Notes: generated by a model not told the origin, from the letters alone. DNA of 64,000 nt from Chloracidobacterium thermophilum B (GCF_000226295.1 NC_016025.1:948011-1012010), one strand, 5' to 3'. Numbered from the stretch's first letter, positions 34,591-44,006 are shown. Program-made: numbers and translations.

Positions 34591-36336
34591 ATGAAAGACA
34601 ATCTCCTTGCTACGCCGGACCTCATCCCGGCCAGGATGCTCAATGAGTATGTGTACTGCCCACGTCTGTTTTACCTTGAGTACGTCCAACGTGAGTGGGC
34701 AGAAAATGTTGATGTTCTGGAAGGACGTTTCGTTCATCGGCGCGTTGATCGGCCGGGCGGGCCGGCGCCGGTGCCGGCCGAAATCACGGCGGAGAGCAAA
34801 ATCCATGCGCGTTCGGTGGAGGTTGGCTGCCCGGAGCTTGGCGCTGTGGCGGTGATTGACCTGCTTGAAAGTGACGACGGGCAGGTGGTGCCGGTGGATT
34901 ACAAACGGGGTGCCGCGCCGGACCTGCCGGAAGGCGCCTGGGAACCGGAGCGCATTCAGGTTTGTTTGCAGGGGCTTTTGCTGCGCGCCAATGGCTACCG
35001 CTCTGGTTATGGGATCATCTACTACGCAGCCGATAAAACCCGCGTCCAGGTGGATTTTACACCGGCTCTCGTTGCACGGACAAAGCAGCTTTTGGCAGCA
35101 GCGCGGGCTTTGGCTGTTTCAGGCGCGATACCTCCGCCACTGGTCAACTCTAACAAGTGTCCGCGTTGCTCTTTGGTTGGCATTTGCCTGCCAGATGAAA
35201 TCAATTTCCTGCGCGGCGACGACAAGGCCTCGGAAGCCACAGTAGCGACAACGCTACCGTCTGCAACCGAAGCGCCTGGAGGCGTGTTGCCAGCTCCAAC
35301 CGGTAGGGAAGTACGGCGTTTGGTACCGGCGCGTGACGACAACAAGGCCGTCTATGTTCAGGGCCAAGGTTATGCGCTGGGCCTCAATGGCACCGTACTT
35401 GAAATCCGCGACAAAGGACAGGCCGTAGACGCGGTGCGGTTGGTTGAAATCAGCCAGGTTAATCTGTTTGGCAATGTACAGATTTCGGCACAGGCGCTCC
35501 GGGCTTTGGTGAACCGGGAGGTTCCTGTTTTGCACTTGAGCTACGGTGGCTGGTTACAGGCCGTTACAACAGCTCCGCCGCACAAAAACATTGAATTACG
35601 TCGGCAGCAGTTTCAGGCAGCCGGCGATCCGGATTTTTGTCTTAGGCTGGCAAAGGCTTTCGTGAGTGGAAAAATCCGTAACAGCCGTCTTCTTTTGCGG
35701 CGAAATGGACGTCGACTTGATCCGGAAGTGTTATCCCAGTTGGCAGCATTACGTAATGCTGTTGAGAGGTGCGAAGAACTATCTTCGCTTTTGGGAATTG
35801 AAGGCAACGCAGCACGTGAGTATTTCCGTCATTTCTCGGCAATGTTTAAGCCAGAGAACGAGCCGCCATTTGATTTTACCGGGCGCAACCGGCGTCCGCC
35901 CAAGGACCCGGTCAATGCCTTGCTTTCCTTTGCGTACAGCCTTTTGGTCAAGGAAATGATGGTGGCGGTCATTGGCGTTGGCTTTGACCCTCACCTTGGT
36001 TTTTACCACCAGCCGCGCTATGGAAGACCGGCTTTGGCTCTTGACCTGATGGAGGAGTTTCGCCCTTTGGTAGCGGATTCGGTAGTCATCACGGTTATCA
36101 ACAATGGTGAAATCGGGCCTTCGGATTTCATCCAGCGGGGCGAAGCAGTGGCATTGACACCGCGTGGTAGAAAGACCTTCATCGAGGCTTTTGAGCGTCG
36201 GCTTGATCAGTTGGTCATGCATCCGGTTTTCAATTATCAGGTCAGCTATCGCCGGATTTTTGAAATTCAGGCGCGACTTCTGGCGCGTACGCTGATGGGT
36301 GAAATCCCACGCTACATTCCCTTTGTCACTCGCTGA
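34591..36336 (+). CDS. cas4-cas1: Cas4-Cas1 fusion, spacer-acquisition protein
   Basis: 581 residues. Residues 1 to about 205 are Cas4, a RecB-like exonuclease with an Fe-S cluster. Its marks are RMLNEYVYCPRLFYLEYV (Cys23), FVHRRVD, the nuclease pair VAVIDLLES and VPVDYKRG, and three more cysteines in NKCPRCSLVGICLPDE. After a 30-residue linker, Cas1 starts at KAVYVQGQGYALGLNGTVLEI. Its metal site is given by the conserved PVNALLSFAYSLLVKEM, GFDPHLGFYHQPRYGRPALALDLMEEFRP (His and Asp) and surrounding Glu. This fusion is typical of type I-G loci, where Cas4 trims prespacers and selects the PAM. AGGAAAGCCT-like sequence lies near the ATG. Confidence 0.93.
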   Translation: MKDNLLATPDLIPARMLNEYVYCPRLFYLEYVQREWAENVDVLEGRFVHRRVDRPGGPAPVPAEITAESKIHARSVEVGCPELGAVAVIDLLESDDGQVVPVDYKRGAAPDLPEGAWEPERIQVCLQGLLLRANGYRSGYGIIYYAADKTRVQVDFTPALVARTKQLLAAARALAVSGAIPPPLVNSNKCPRCSLVGICLPDEINFLRGDDKASEATVATTLPSATEAPGGVLPAPTGREVRRLVPARDDNKAVYVQGQGYALGLNGTVLEIRDKGQAVDAVRLVEISQVNLFGNVQISAQALRALVNREVPVLHLSYGGWLQAVTTAPPHKNIELRRQQFQAAGDPDFCLRLAKAFVSGKIRNSRLLLRRNGRRLDPEVLSQLAALRNAVERCEELSSLLGIEGNAAREYFRHFSAMFKPENEPPFDFTGRNRRPPKDPVNALLSFAYSLLVKEMMVAVIGVGFDPHLGFYHQPRYGRPALALDLMEEFRPLVADSVVITVINNGEIGPSDFIQRGEAVALTPRGRKTFIEAFERRLDQLVMHPVFNYQVSYRRIFEIQARLLARTLMGEIPRYIPFVTR

Positions 36337-36363
36337 CGGGTGGAAAAACCAGGAGAGGGTTCG

Positions 36364-36660
36364 ATGCGGAGTCGGTACATTGTTTGCTATGACATTGCCA
36401 ATCCGAAGCGGTGGCGTCAGGTCTATCGGATTATGCGTGGATTTGGCGATCCCTTGCAGTATTCGGTTTTTCGGTGTGATTTGTCGGCGACGGAGCGTGT
36501 TCTGTTGCTGATGGCGGTGACCGAAGTAATCAACCAGCGTGAGGATCGGATTATGCTGGTGGATGTTGGTCCGGTGGACGGGCGTGGCCGGACTTGCATC
36601 GAGGCGCTTGGGAAGCCTTTGGAAGTGGCGCCGACGGAGCGCATCACGGTTGTTGTATAG
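36364..36660 (+). CDS. cas2: Cas2, spacer-acquisition partner of Cas1
   Basis: 98 residues from the ATG at 36364, with AGGAGAGGG just upstream. MRSRYIVCYDIANPKRWRQVYRIMRGFGDPLQYSVFRCDLS is the ferredoxin-like fold of Cas2, with the conserved Asp (YDI) and the Q-x-SVF strand. Cas2 forms the core of the Cas1-Cas2 integrase. It is the last gene of the cas operon, 27 bases after cas4-cas1, and is directly followed by the leader and array. Confidence 0.93.
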   Translation: MRSRYIVCYDIANPKRWRQVYRIMRGFGDPLQYSVFRCDLSATERVLLLMAVTEVINQREDRIMLVDVGPVDGRGRTCIEALGKPLEVAPTERITVVV

Positions 36661-36872
36661 CGTTCATTGGCTTAGAGTGGTGACGTGTGGGGTCTGTGCG
36701 AGAGGCGGGGTGGTGCCGTGTGGTGCGGGAGCCGCTCGCAGGACTTAGGGGCTTATGTGGCTTGAGTTTACAAAAACAGGGTTGACGCGATCCGGGTTTT
36801 GCGGGTACAAACTCTCCGCCGCTCGCAAGATACCCTGCAGGTCTTTGAAAGCAAGGGACTTGTGAGAGTGCG
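36661..36872 (+). promoter_or_regulatory. CRISPR leader
   Basis: The 212 bases between cas2 and the first repeat contain no gene. They should hold the array promoter and the integration signal. The stretch near 36765-36785 (TTGAGTTTACAAAAACAGGGTTGACGCG in pieces) offers TTGAG/TTGACG -35-like boxes, but no convincing -10 is seen. The decayed repeats at the opposite end of the array agree with the leader being here. Confidence 0.65.
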
Positions 36873-39800
36873 GTTTTCCGCTTTGAAAAAAAGCGGCTCC
36901 ATTGAAGCATCGCTGCCACAGCCCTGCTCCATCTGGCGGAAGCCGTTTTCCGCTTTGAAAAAAAGCGGCTCCATTGAAGCTTTCCCATGAGGCGGTGCGC
37001 TGGGTGCTCTGCTTCGTTTTCCGCTTTGAAAAAAAGCGGCTCCATTGAAGCACGGAGCGGTTTGCCGCTTTGTTGCCGCCCGAGGTGCCGTTTTCCGCTT
37101 TGAAAAAAAGCGGCTCCATTGAAGCCTCCGGGTCGCCGGACCACGTCCACGCATACAGCAGGGTTTTCCGCTTTGAAAAAAAGCGGCTCCATTGAAGCCC
37201 AGGCGGCGGAGTAGGCGCTCCAGCGCCGCCCAAAGGTTTTCCGCTTTGAAAAAAAGCGGCTCCATTGAAGCTCAACGATACTGAAGCGGTCGTCCAGCAC
37301 GAAAAGGGTTTTCCGCTTTGAAAAAAAGCGGCTCCATTGAAGCGGCAAACGGGTGAACAGGCTGCTTGAAGTGATGCCGCGTTTTCCGCTTTGAAAAAAA
37401 GCGGCTCCATTGAAGCTCAGTCGTTGGCGCGCCGTCAAGAGCTTCCAGTACGCGTTTTCCGCTTTGAAAAAAAGCGGCTCCATTGAAGCTGGCGCGTAGT
37501 TTCCCACCTAGCGTCCATCAGCGCCTGTTTTCCGCTTTGAAAAAAAGCGGCTCCATTGAAGCCTTGACGCGAACGTTTTGCTCGGGCGGCTGATTGGCCA
37601 GTTTTCCGCTTTGAAAAAAAGCGGCTCCATTGAAGCATTCTTACCGGCTGGCCTTCTTGGTCTACCCATACCGTTTTCCGCTTTGAAAAAAAGCGGCTCC
37701 ATTGAAGCCCCTTGACGGTGGAGGCTACGGGCGGGCTGCTCGCACGTTTTCCGCTTTGAAAAAAAGCGGCTCCATTGAAGCGCAACCGCGTGACGGGACG
37801 CTGCGTAGCGATCACCGTGTTTTCCGCTTTGAAAAAAAGCGGCTCCATTGAAGCACTGCACAACCGACATCGCGAACTGCTTGAACGCTTGTTTTCCGCT
37901 TTGAAAAAAAGCGGCTCCATTGAAGCATTGACTGGAACAGCGACGAAAACGCCTTCTTTGACGGTTTTCCGCTTTGAAAAAAAGCGGCTCCATTGAAGCG
38001 CGCCTGCGCGCCTATCTGTGCCCGGCGGGTGTCTGTTTTCCGCTTTGAAAAAAAGCGGCTCCATTGAAGCATTGACTGGAACAGCGACGAAAACGCCTTC
38101 TTTGACGCGTTTTCCGCTTTGAAAAAAAGCGGCTCCATTGAAGCGCCCGGTTGCGGCAAATGCGCCGTATATCGTTGGCGGTTTTCCGCTTTGAAAAAAA
38201 GCGGCTCCATTGAAGCATCCCGACGTTGCCCGCGCCGATTGTTTTGTCAGCGGGTTTTCCGCTTTGAAAAAAAGCGGCTCCATTGAAGCGGGACTTCTGG
38301 TTTCACAGGTGGGTTCTTGCTGATCAGTTTTCCGCTTTGAAAAAAAGCGGCTCCATTGAAGCTCCCAGCGCCAGTCTCTGGCGCGAACCAGCGCCAGGTT
38401 TTCCGCTTTGAAAAAAAGCGGCTCCATTGAAGCTGCAAGGACGCTTTGACGCAATGGCCGGAGACAAGAATGTTTTCCGCTTTGAAAAAAAGCGGCTCCA
38501 TTGAAGCGCTAGCGAACTGGCGGGGTAGCCCCTACGGGGCTATAGTTTTCCGCTTTGAAAAAAAGCGGCTCCATTGAAGCAACAGCGGGAGCATCTTTTC
38601 AGACGCTGGCAATCCGTTTTCCGCTTTGAAAAAAGGCGGCTCCATTGAAGCAGACAGTCTCCGCTGGTGGCTGAAATGTCCTGGGAGTAGTTTTCCGCTT
38701 TGAAAAAAAGCGGCTCCATTGAAGCCCGGCTCCGGGACGCCACAGGGTTCTCCGGCAACCGGCGTTTTCCGCTTTGAAAAAAAGCGGCTCCATTGAAGCT
38801 ACGAAGAGCGTGACGGCAAGTTTGTCCTGCCGGTGGTTTTCCGCTTTGAAAAAAAGCGGCTCCATTGAAGCGTGACCGGCGGCGCGCCGGACGGCTGGAT
38901 GGTGATGGGTTTTCCGCTTTGAAAAAAAGCGGCTCCATTGAAGCATCCGCAAGGTGGCAGAAGAAGTTGGCGTCTAACCGTTTTCCGCTTTGAAAAAAAG
39001 CGGCTCCATTGAAGCCGCAAGCCGACACGACAAGTGCCGGGCTGCTGATTCCGTTTTCCGCTTTGAAAAAAAGCGGCTCCATTGAAGCGGTTACGTCCCC
39101 GCTCCTACCAGCGGTCAGGTTACGTTTTCCGCTTTGAAAAAAAGCGGCTCCATTGAAGCGGGATTTCGGCGAGGGAAAGATTGACAGTACGCACGGGTTT
39201 TCCGCTTTGAAAAAAAGCGGCTCCATTGAAGCCAGATGGTGCTCCGCGGCAAGCTGACGCGCCAGTTGCGGTTTTCCGCTTTGAAAAAAAGCGGCTCCAT
39301 TGAAGCTGTGACACGAGGTGTGCCTCGTCAATAACGACGAGATGTTTTCCGCTTTGAAAAAAAGCGGCTCCATTGAAGCGGTGCATAACTTATTGATCTG
39401 ACTGGGCTTAGCTGGTTTTCCGCTTTGAAAAAAAGCGGCTCCATTGAAGCTTGACACTGTAGTGCGGCGTCCAGTGCCAGCGCGTGTTTTCCGCTTTGAA
39501 AAAAAGCGGCTCCATTGAAGCCGGCTTGGTCACGGGCTGATTACCGATCCGCCAGCGTTTTCCGCTTTGAAAAAAAGCGGCTCCATTGAAGCACCTGCGT
39601 TTATGGCCCGCCGGCCACTGTTTGATTCGTTTTCCGCTTTGAAAAAAAGCGGCTCCATTGAAGCTAAATCCGGTCGTCGTCCTTGCACACGGCGTAGTAG
39701 TTTTCCGCTTTGAAAAAAAGCGGCTCCATTGAAGCTCAAGGCGCCACGCGACCTCTTCGTTGTCGTGCTCCTGTTTTCCGCTTTGAAAAAAAGCGGCTCC

Positions 39801-40474
39801 ATTGAAGCCCGGCGCCGGTCGGGATCGCGTGCAAGGGGTGCCGACATGTTTTCCGCTTTGAAAAAAAGCGGCTCCATTGAAGCCGCGTCGGACAAGTGTG
39901 ACAGGCGGACACACGGGACGGTAGTTTTCCGCTTTGAAAAAAAGCGGCTCCATTGAAGCTAGACCTTGCCCGGCTCCGGCTCAGGCAGGCCAATGACCGT
40001 TTTCCGCTTTGAAAAAAAGCGGCTCCATTGAAGCGCGCGAACAAGGGCGAGCTTAGACTGGGGGAGCGGGGAGTTTTCCGCTTTGAAAAAAAGCGGCTCC
40101 ATTGAAGCCGGCGTGACGCCCGCCAGAGATCGAGTAACTCGATGGCGTTTTCCGCTTTGAAAAAAAGCGGCTCCATTGAAGCAGTTCACAATCTCCATTT
40201 CGTTCTCCTTTCTTTTTCGGTTTTCCGCTTTGAAAAAAAGCGGCTCCATTGAAGCGCTGCGGTGAGTTCGGCAATCAGTTTGCCCCGGCAGGGTTTTCCG
40301 CTTTGAAAAAAAGCGGCTCCATTGAAGCGCGGTCAGCGTTAGCCTGTGTCAGTTCGCTTCTGACGTTTTCCGCTTTGAAAAAAAGCGGCTCCATTGAAGC
40401 GCAAGCCTATCTCGACGCCATCGCCCGTCGGGCTGAAGGTTTTCCGCTTTGAAAAAAAGCGGCTCCATTGAAGC
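36873..40474 (+). CRISPR. CRISPR array, 50 repeats of 36 bp, type I-G
   Basis: I located 50 repeats by reading. The first is at 36873-36908 and the last good one at 40439-40474. The unit starts GTTTTCCGCTTTGAAAAAAA and ends GCGGCTCCATTGAAGC. A hairpin of CCGCTT/AAGCGG with loop TGAAAAA lies inside it, and the end (ATTGAAGC) would give the 5' handle. All appear identical except one at 38616-38651 with an A-to-G change in the A-run. Spacers are mostly 35-40 bases. The spacer at 37927-37963 recurs at 38071-38107. Several spacers look protein-coding. Confidence 0.97.
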
Positions 40475-40512
40475 TGCTATGCTGCCCTGCTTGAGGAAAG
40501 TGCCCGTCTTGA

Positions 40513-40616
40513 GTTTTCCGCTTTGAAAAAAGTTGCTTCATTGAAGCCCGATGCTTGACAAGACAACCAAACTGTGCCAAACTTTTTCCACTTTGAAAAA
40601 TTGGCTTCATTGAAGT
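40513..40616 (+). repeat. Two decayed repeats at the array's distal end
   Basis: 40513-40547 (35 bases; AAAGTTGCTTCATTGAAGC instead of the normal 3' half) and about 40582-40616 (starts CTTTTTCCACTTTG, ends TTGGCTTCATTGAAGT). Spacer-length DNA separates them from each other and from repeat 50. They are the oldest end of the array. Confidence 0.85.
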
Positions 40617-40633
40617 GGTTTTTCTTTCCGCAA

Positions 40634-40896
40634 ATGCTAACCGAAGCGACTAATGCTGCTTTGAATGAAATCGGACAGGCATTGATTCGTGGTTATGAAG
40701 GGAGAGTTTATGAACACAGAACTAGAGTTCTTACGGAAGATGATTGAGCTGAGTTTGAAAAGGAAAAAGCGCTAAAGAAATAACCGACGAGATGCTACCA
40801 GCGTTTCAGGAAATCAGGGCACGGATAGAACAGGAAATGGCGGAACTTCTGGCGAAAAGAAAAGAATACTTCCGACGCCAAAAGGAAGAAGAATAA
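40634..40896 (+). pseudogene. Remnant of a small AT-richer gene of unknown function
   Basis: This stretch lies between decayed CRISPR repeats. A frame from the ATG at 40634 (MLTEATNAALNEIGQALIRG...VLTEDD) ends at a TGA near 40745 but stays readable after it (AEFEKEKALKK). A shifted frame then gives EITDEMLPAFQEIRARIEQEMAELLAKRKEYF and ends at 40896 with a coiled-coil tail. One nonsense change plus one frameshift would convert a single gene of about 87 codons into this. An alternative is two tiny genes (40634-40747 and 40792-40896). No family is recognised. Base composition is lower in GC than the surroundings. Confidence 0.4.
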
Positions 40897-40924
40897 AAAT
40901 CAACTGCAGTCTGCTTGCCACGCC

Positions 40925-41023
40925 GTTTTCCGCTTTGAAAAAAGCGGCTTCATCAAAGCGGCAGAAAAGCGAGCGGTGAATGGTGAGTGATTTTCTGCCT
41001 TGAAAAAAGCAGCCCTGTTGAAA
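40925..41023 (+). repeat. Two further isolated, decayed CRISPR repeats
   Basis: 40925-40959 (GTTTTCCGCTTTG..., ending GGCTTCATCAAAGC) and about 40988-41023 (starts GATTTTCTGCCTTG, ends CCCTGTTGAAAC). They are 380-450 bases beyond the last good repeat, separated from it by the gene remnant, and spaced by 28 bases. Confidence 0.75.
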
Positions 41024-41076
41024 CCTTTGCAAGGTCTCAGTGAACCGAAGCAAGAGTGTTCGAGAACTTCCAGCCT

Positions 41077-43152
41077 TCACCAGCGTGGGGACTGGCCGAT
41101 GATCTCAATGCCGGTCAGATACCCATGTGTGTCACGGGCTATCGTCCGTACAATCGCCTCTCCCTGCCAGCCGTAATCCGGCACCGAAATGGTGAGCGGT
41201 GATGGAATCGCCATCGGCTGCGCCAGCCGAACACAGGCACCTGACTGGCTGACATCCACCGTCTCCGTTTCCTGCTCAAAAGACCGGCCGCTGAGGTCCG
41301 TCCCGGCCACAACCACCCGGACCGTAAGCTTCCGGCGCGGTTCACGCTGAACTGCCGTCCCACCCAAACCTGTCCGCAAAATCGTCTCAGATTCCACCAC
41401 CGGGTCTCTTGCCGCGCTGTGAAAAAATGTCTGGTCTCCACTACCATCCGTTTTCCCTTCACCCTTCAGCGCAACCAGTTCCTGCCCCCACAACACACGA
41501 TATACGTTGACCTCCTGGAGCTTTCCCTTGACCTTCAAACCACCCAGCGGGACAAAAGCAAACTCCTGTTCCTCTTCCCCAAACTCAAAGCCGGTCTGAA
41601 GCAACGCCTTCAAACACCGGGCGGTTGTCTCCCCAATCAGGATTTGCCCCGGTTTGGCATTGGACTCCAACCGCGCCGCCAGATTCACAGCATCTCCGAT
41701 GACGGTGTAATCCGTACGCTGGCGGGAACCGATGTAACCCGCCGTCACCTCCCCGGTGTTGATGCCGATGCCAATACTCAACCGCAGGTCTGATCCCTGG
41801 GCTTCCAGGTCGGCATTGACCTGCTCGATGACTTCCTGCAGGGCAATCGCCGCCTGGACGGCGTTGATCGGGTCACGCTCACTGGGCTGGGGCGCGCCAA
41901 ACAACGCCATGATGCCGTCGCCAATGAACTTGTCGAGCGACCCCCCGTGCCGAAAAATGGCCGTCGCCGCCCGTTCAAAGTAGTTGTTCAAAATGGCAAC
42001 GATTTCCTGCGGCGACTTGCGCTCGGAAAGCGTGGTGAAACCCCGGATGTCTGCAAACAGCGTCGTCACCACCTGGTTTGTGCCGCCAAGTTGCAGGCTG
42101 TCCGGGTCCTGCATGATCTGGTCAACAACGTGCGGCGGCAGAAAGCGCCGGTAAGCCGTTCGCGCGGCTTCTTCATGCAGGAGACGTTCATGGGCCATGA
42201 GGCTCTCCAACGTCAGTGCCACCGTCGAAGCCAAACCCGTCAGGTAATCCACATCGTCTTCCGTAAAACCATCCCGATGCAAACTGTCGGCATAAATCAC
42301 ACCCAGCGGACCCTCTTCCTGACCGAGCATCGGCACACACATCAGAGACTGGATGCCCAGAATGGCCGTGCCCTTGACGTCCGTCATGTCCCGGCTCAGC
42401 AGTGAAACCCGCTCCTGCATCACCTTCCGAATCACACTGCGGCTGACAGGCATCTTCCCGTAAGCCGCACGCGTGACGTCATCGCGGTATGTGGCCCACT
42501 CAATCATCGGCTGATCATCCAACCCCCGCTTGCCAATCAGCAGCCGCCCCGCATTCGAGATTTCAAAAACCTGCCGGGCAACCTCGGCATAGATGGCCGC
42601 TTTGTCAAACTCACGCGCGACCCGTTTGTTGAAATCGTAAAAGAGACTGAGCATCTGGCTGCGCTTCTTCAAAAGGTGCAGTTCCTCGGCCCTGACCAGA
42701 ATGCTTTGCGCGGGCGGCGGTGCCACGGCCCGAAAGCTGCCCGACGGCTTTCCCGTCACATCTCCCGAAAGCCCCAGTGCCAGCAGCGTAGCCGCTTTCT
42801 GCAACCTGACCGTCCCGGTAATCGGCGCGTCATCGTAACGGATGGTTGCCGGCGCCGGCAGGCGAAACACCAACGTATGACTGCCAATGCCAATGCTGTC
42901 GCCATCCTTCAGAAACGTCGGCTGCGTCACCAGCTTGCCATTGAGAAGGGTGCCATTCCGGCTGCCCAGATCAACCAACTGGTAGTTCCCATCCGGCGAG
43001 ACTTCAATCCTGGCATGCGAACGCGACGCCCGTTCATCCGCCACAATGACATCACAAGTAGTGGCACGCCCTATCACCAGCGGAAACTTCCGGCATTCAT
43101 CCACCCGCTGACTTGCCGTCGGTCCCGTCACAATCAGTTTGGGAAACTCCAT
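41077..43152 (-). CDS. FHA-GAF adenylate cyclase with C-terminal PilZ domain
   Basis: 691 residues. FHA first (FPLVIGRATTCDVIVADERASRSHARIEV...VDLGSRNGTLLNG), then a GAF domain (about 185-335). The class III cyclase follows (VTTLFADIRGFTTLSERKSP, GGSLDKFIGDGIMALFGAP, DYTVIGDAVNLAARLE), and finally a PilZ-like domain (EPRRKLTVRVVV...DVSQSGACVRL). The metal Asp residues (FADIRG, IGDGI), the Lys before FIGDG and the Asp in VIGDAVN suggest ATP rather than GTP as substrate. FHA should bind phosphothreonine partners, and PilZ may bind c-di-GMP, so two second messengers may meet here. It lies 92 bases downstream of a cyclic-nucleotide phosphodiesterase gene. Confidence 0.85.
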   Translation of the reverse strand: MEFPKLIVTGPTASQRVDECRKFPLVIGRATTCDVIVADERASRSHARIEVSPDGNYQLVDLGSRNGTLLNGKLVTQPTFLKDGDSIGIGSHTLVFRLPAPATIRYDDAPITGTVRLQKAATLLALGLSGDVTGKPSGSFRAVAPPPAQSILVRAEELHLLKKRSQMLSLFYDFNKRVAREFDKAAIYAEVARQVFEISNAGRLLIGKRGLDDQPMIEWATYRDDVTRAAYGKMPVSRSVIRKVMQERVSLLSRDMTDVKGTAILGIQSLMCVPMLGQEEGPLGVIYADSLHRDGFTEDDVDYLTGLASTVALTLESLMAHERLLHEEAARTAYRRFLPPHVVDQIMQDPDSLQLGGTNQVVTTLFADIRGFTTLSERKSPQEIVAILNNYFERAATAIFRHGGSLDKFIGDGIMALFGAPQPSERDPINAVQAAIALQEVIEQVNADLEAQGSDLRLSIGIGINTGEVTAGYIGSRQRTDYTVIGDAVNLAARLESNAKPGQILIGETTARCLKALLQTGFEFGEEEQEFAFVPLGGLKVKGKLQEVNVYRVLWGQELVALKGEGKTDGSGDQTFFHSAARDPVVESETILRTGLGGTAVQREPRRKLTVRVVVAGTDLSGRSFEQETETVDVSQSGACVRLAQPMAIPSPLTISVPDYGWQGEAIVRTIARDTHGYLTGIEIIGQSPRW

Positions 43153-43244
43153 AAACTCAACCTTCCCTTTCCAAGTGCGTTATCCCCCGCAGCACCACCG
43201 CTGAAACGTGACTCCCCAGCGCCGCAACGGCCCCGGTACCCCTC

Positions 43245-44006
43245 TTACCAGGTGTAGTCCACATCCAGTTCCGCCACCTGTACGTTGGGCAGCGCGAGCG
43301 CCCGGACTTCATCCTTCACCTGCTCACGGCAGAAAGGTTTCAGATTCACCGCCAGCACCTGCGAGGGCCGCCGCAACTTCGCCAACTCGCCAACCAGCAG
43401 GCGGGGTGAGAGATGATACGAAGCCTTCGCCACAAACTCATTGGCATTGTCAAAGGCAACATCCACAAAAACGGCGTCCAGCCGTGGCAGGGCATTGAGG
43501 ACCTCCCAGAACTCGTCCGTCACGCCAGTGTCGGAAGTAAACGCAACACAGCGGCCCTGCCCATCTTCAACGACGAGACCGGCTGTTTCCACCGTATGCG
43601 TCACCGGAATCGCCGTCAGCCGCAGCCCGGCAACCTCAAATGGATCCCGCCACGTGAACGGCACAAACGTCAGCAGTTCGCCATGCACATTCCGCAGCCG
43701 GGTAAAGTCTGGCCAGATGACATCGTTGAAGATGTGGCAGCGCAACCGCTCGATGTCAGCCACCGTGGCGTGAATACGCACCGGTGTCCGAATGCTGGAG
43801 AACATTTCCGAGAAGATGAAAGGCAGTGAAGCAATGTGGTCCAGATGGACATGGGTCAACACGATGTCCTGTACTGCCAGGAGCGCCTCCCCGGTGAGGT
43901 GAAAGGCCAGGGCACCGGCATCAATTGCCACGCAGTCATTGACAAGGAACGTAATCAACAACTGACTCCGTGGATCCGTCACGCTTGGCAACACTCGGAT
44001 ACGCAT
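43245..44006 (-). CDS. Class II-like cyclic-nucleotide phosphodiesterase (metallo-beta-lactamase fold)
   Basis: 253 residues. The metal-binding motif is DIVLTHVHLDHIASLPFIFSEMF (HxHxDH) near 48-70. Further ligands are likely in IPVTHTVETAGLV and CVAFTSDTGVTDEFW. The start (MRIRVLPSV...QLLITFLVNDCVAIDAGALAF) matches the cAMP phosphodiesterase class-II family (PDE1/CpdP). It should hydrolyse 3',5'-cAMP. It is upstream of, and probably in an operon with, the adenylate cyclase, so production and removal of cAMP are encoded together. Confidence 0.8.
   Translation of the reverse strand: MRIRVLPSVTDPRSQLLITFLVNDCVAIDAGALAFHLTGEALLAVQDIVLTHVHLDHIASLPFIFSEMFSSIRTPVRIHATVADIERLRCHIFNDVIWPDFTRLRNVHGELLTFVPFTWRDPFEVAGLRLTAIPVTHTVETAGLVVEDGQGRCVAFTSDTGVTDEFWEVLNALPRLDAVFVDVAFDNANEFVAKASYHLSPRLLVGELAKLRRPSQVLAVNLKPFCREQVKDEVRALALPNVQVAELDVDYTW

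Noticed and set aside
36661..36760. Possible small gene in the CRISPR leader
   Set aside because: Only short frames without ribosome sites; a leader is expected here.
36644..40610. Many long overlapping reading frames across the CRISPR array, rich in FNGAAFFQSGK, LQWSRFFSKRKT and MEPLFFKAEN
   Set aside because: These are the 36-bp repeat read in its three reverse frames; spacers of about 36 bases keep the frames open. They are not genes.
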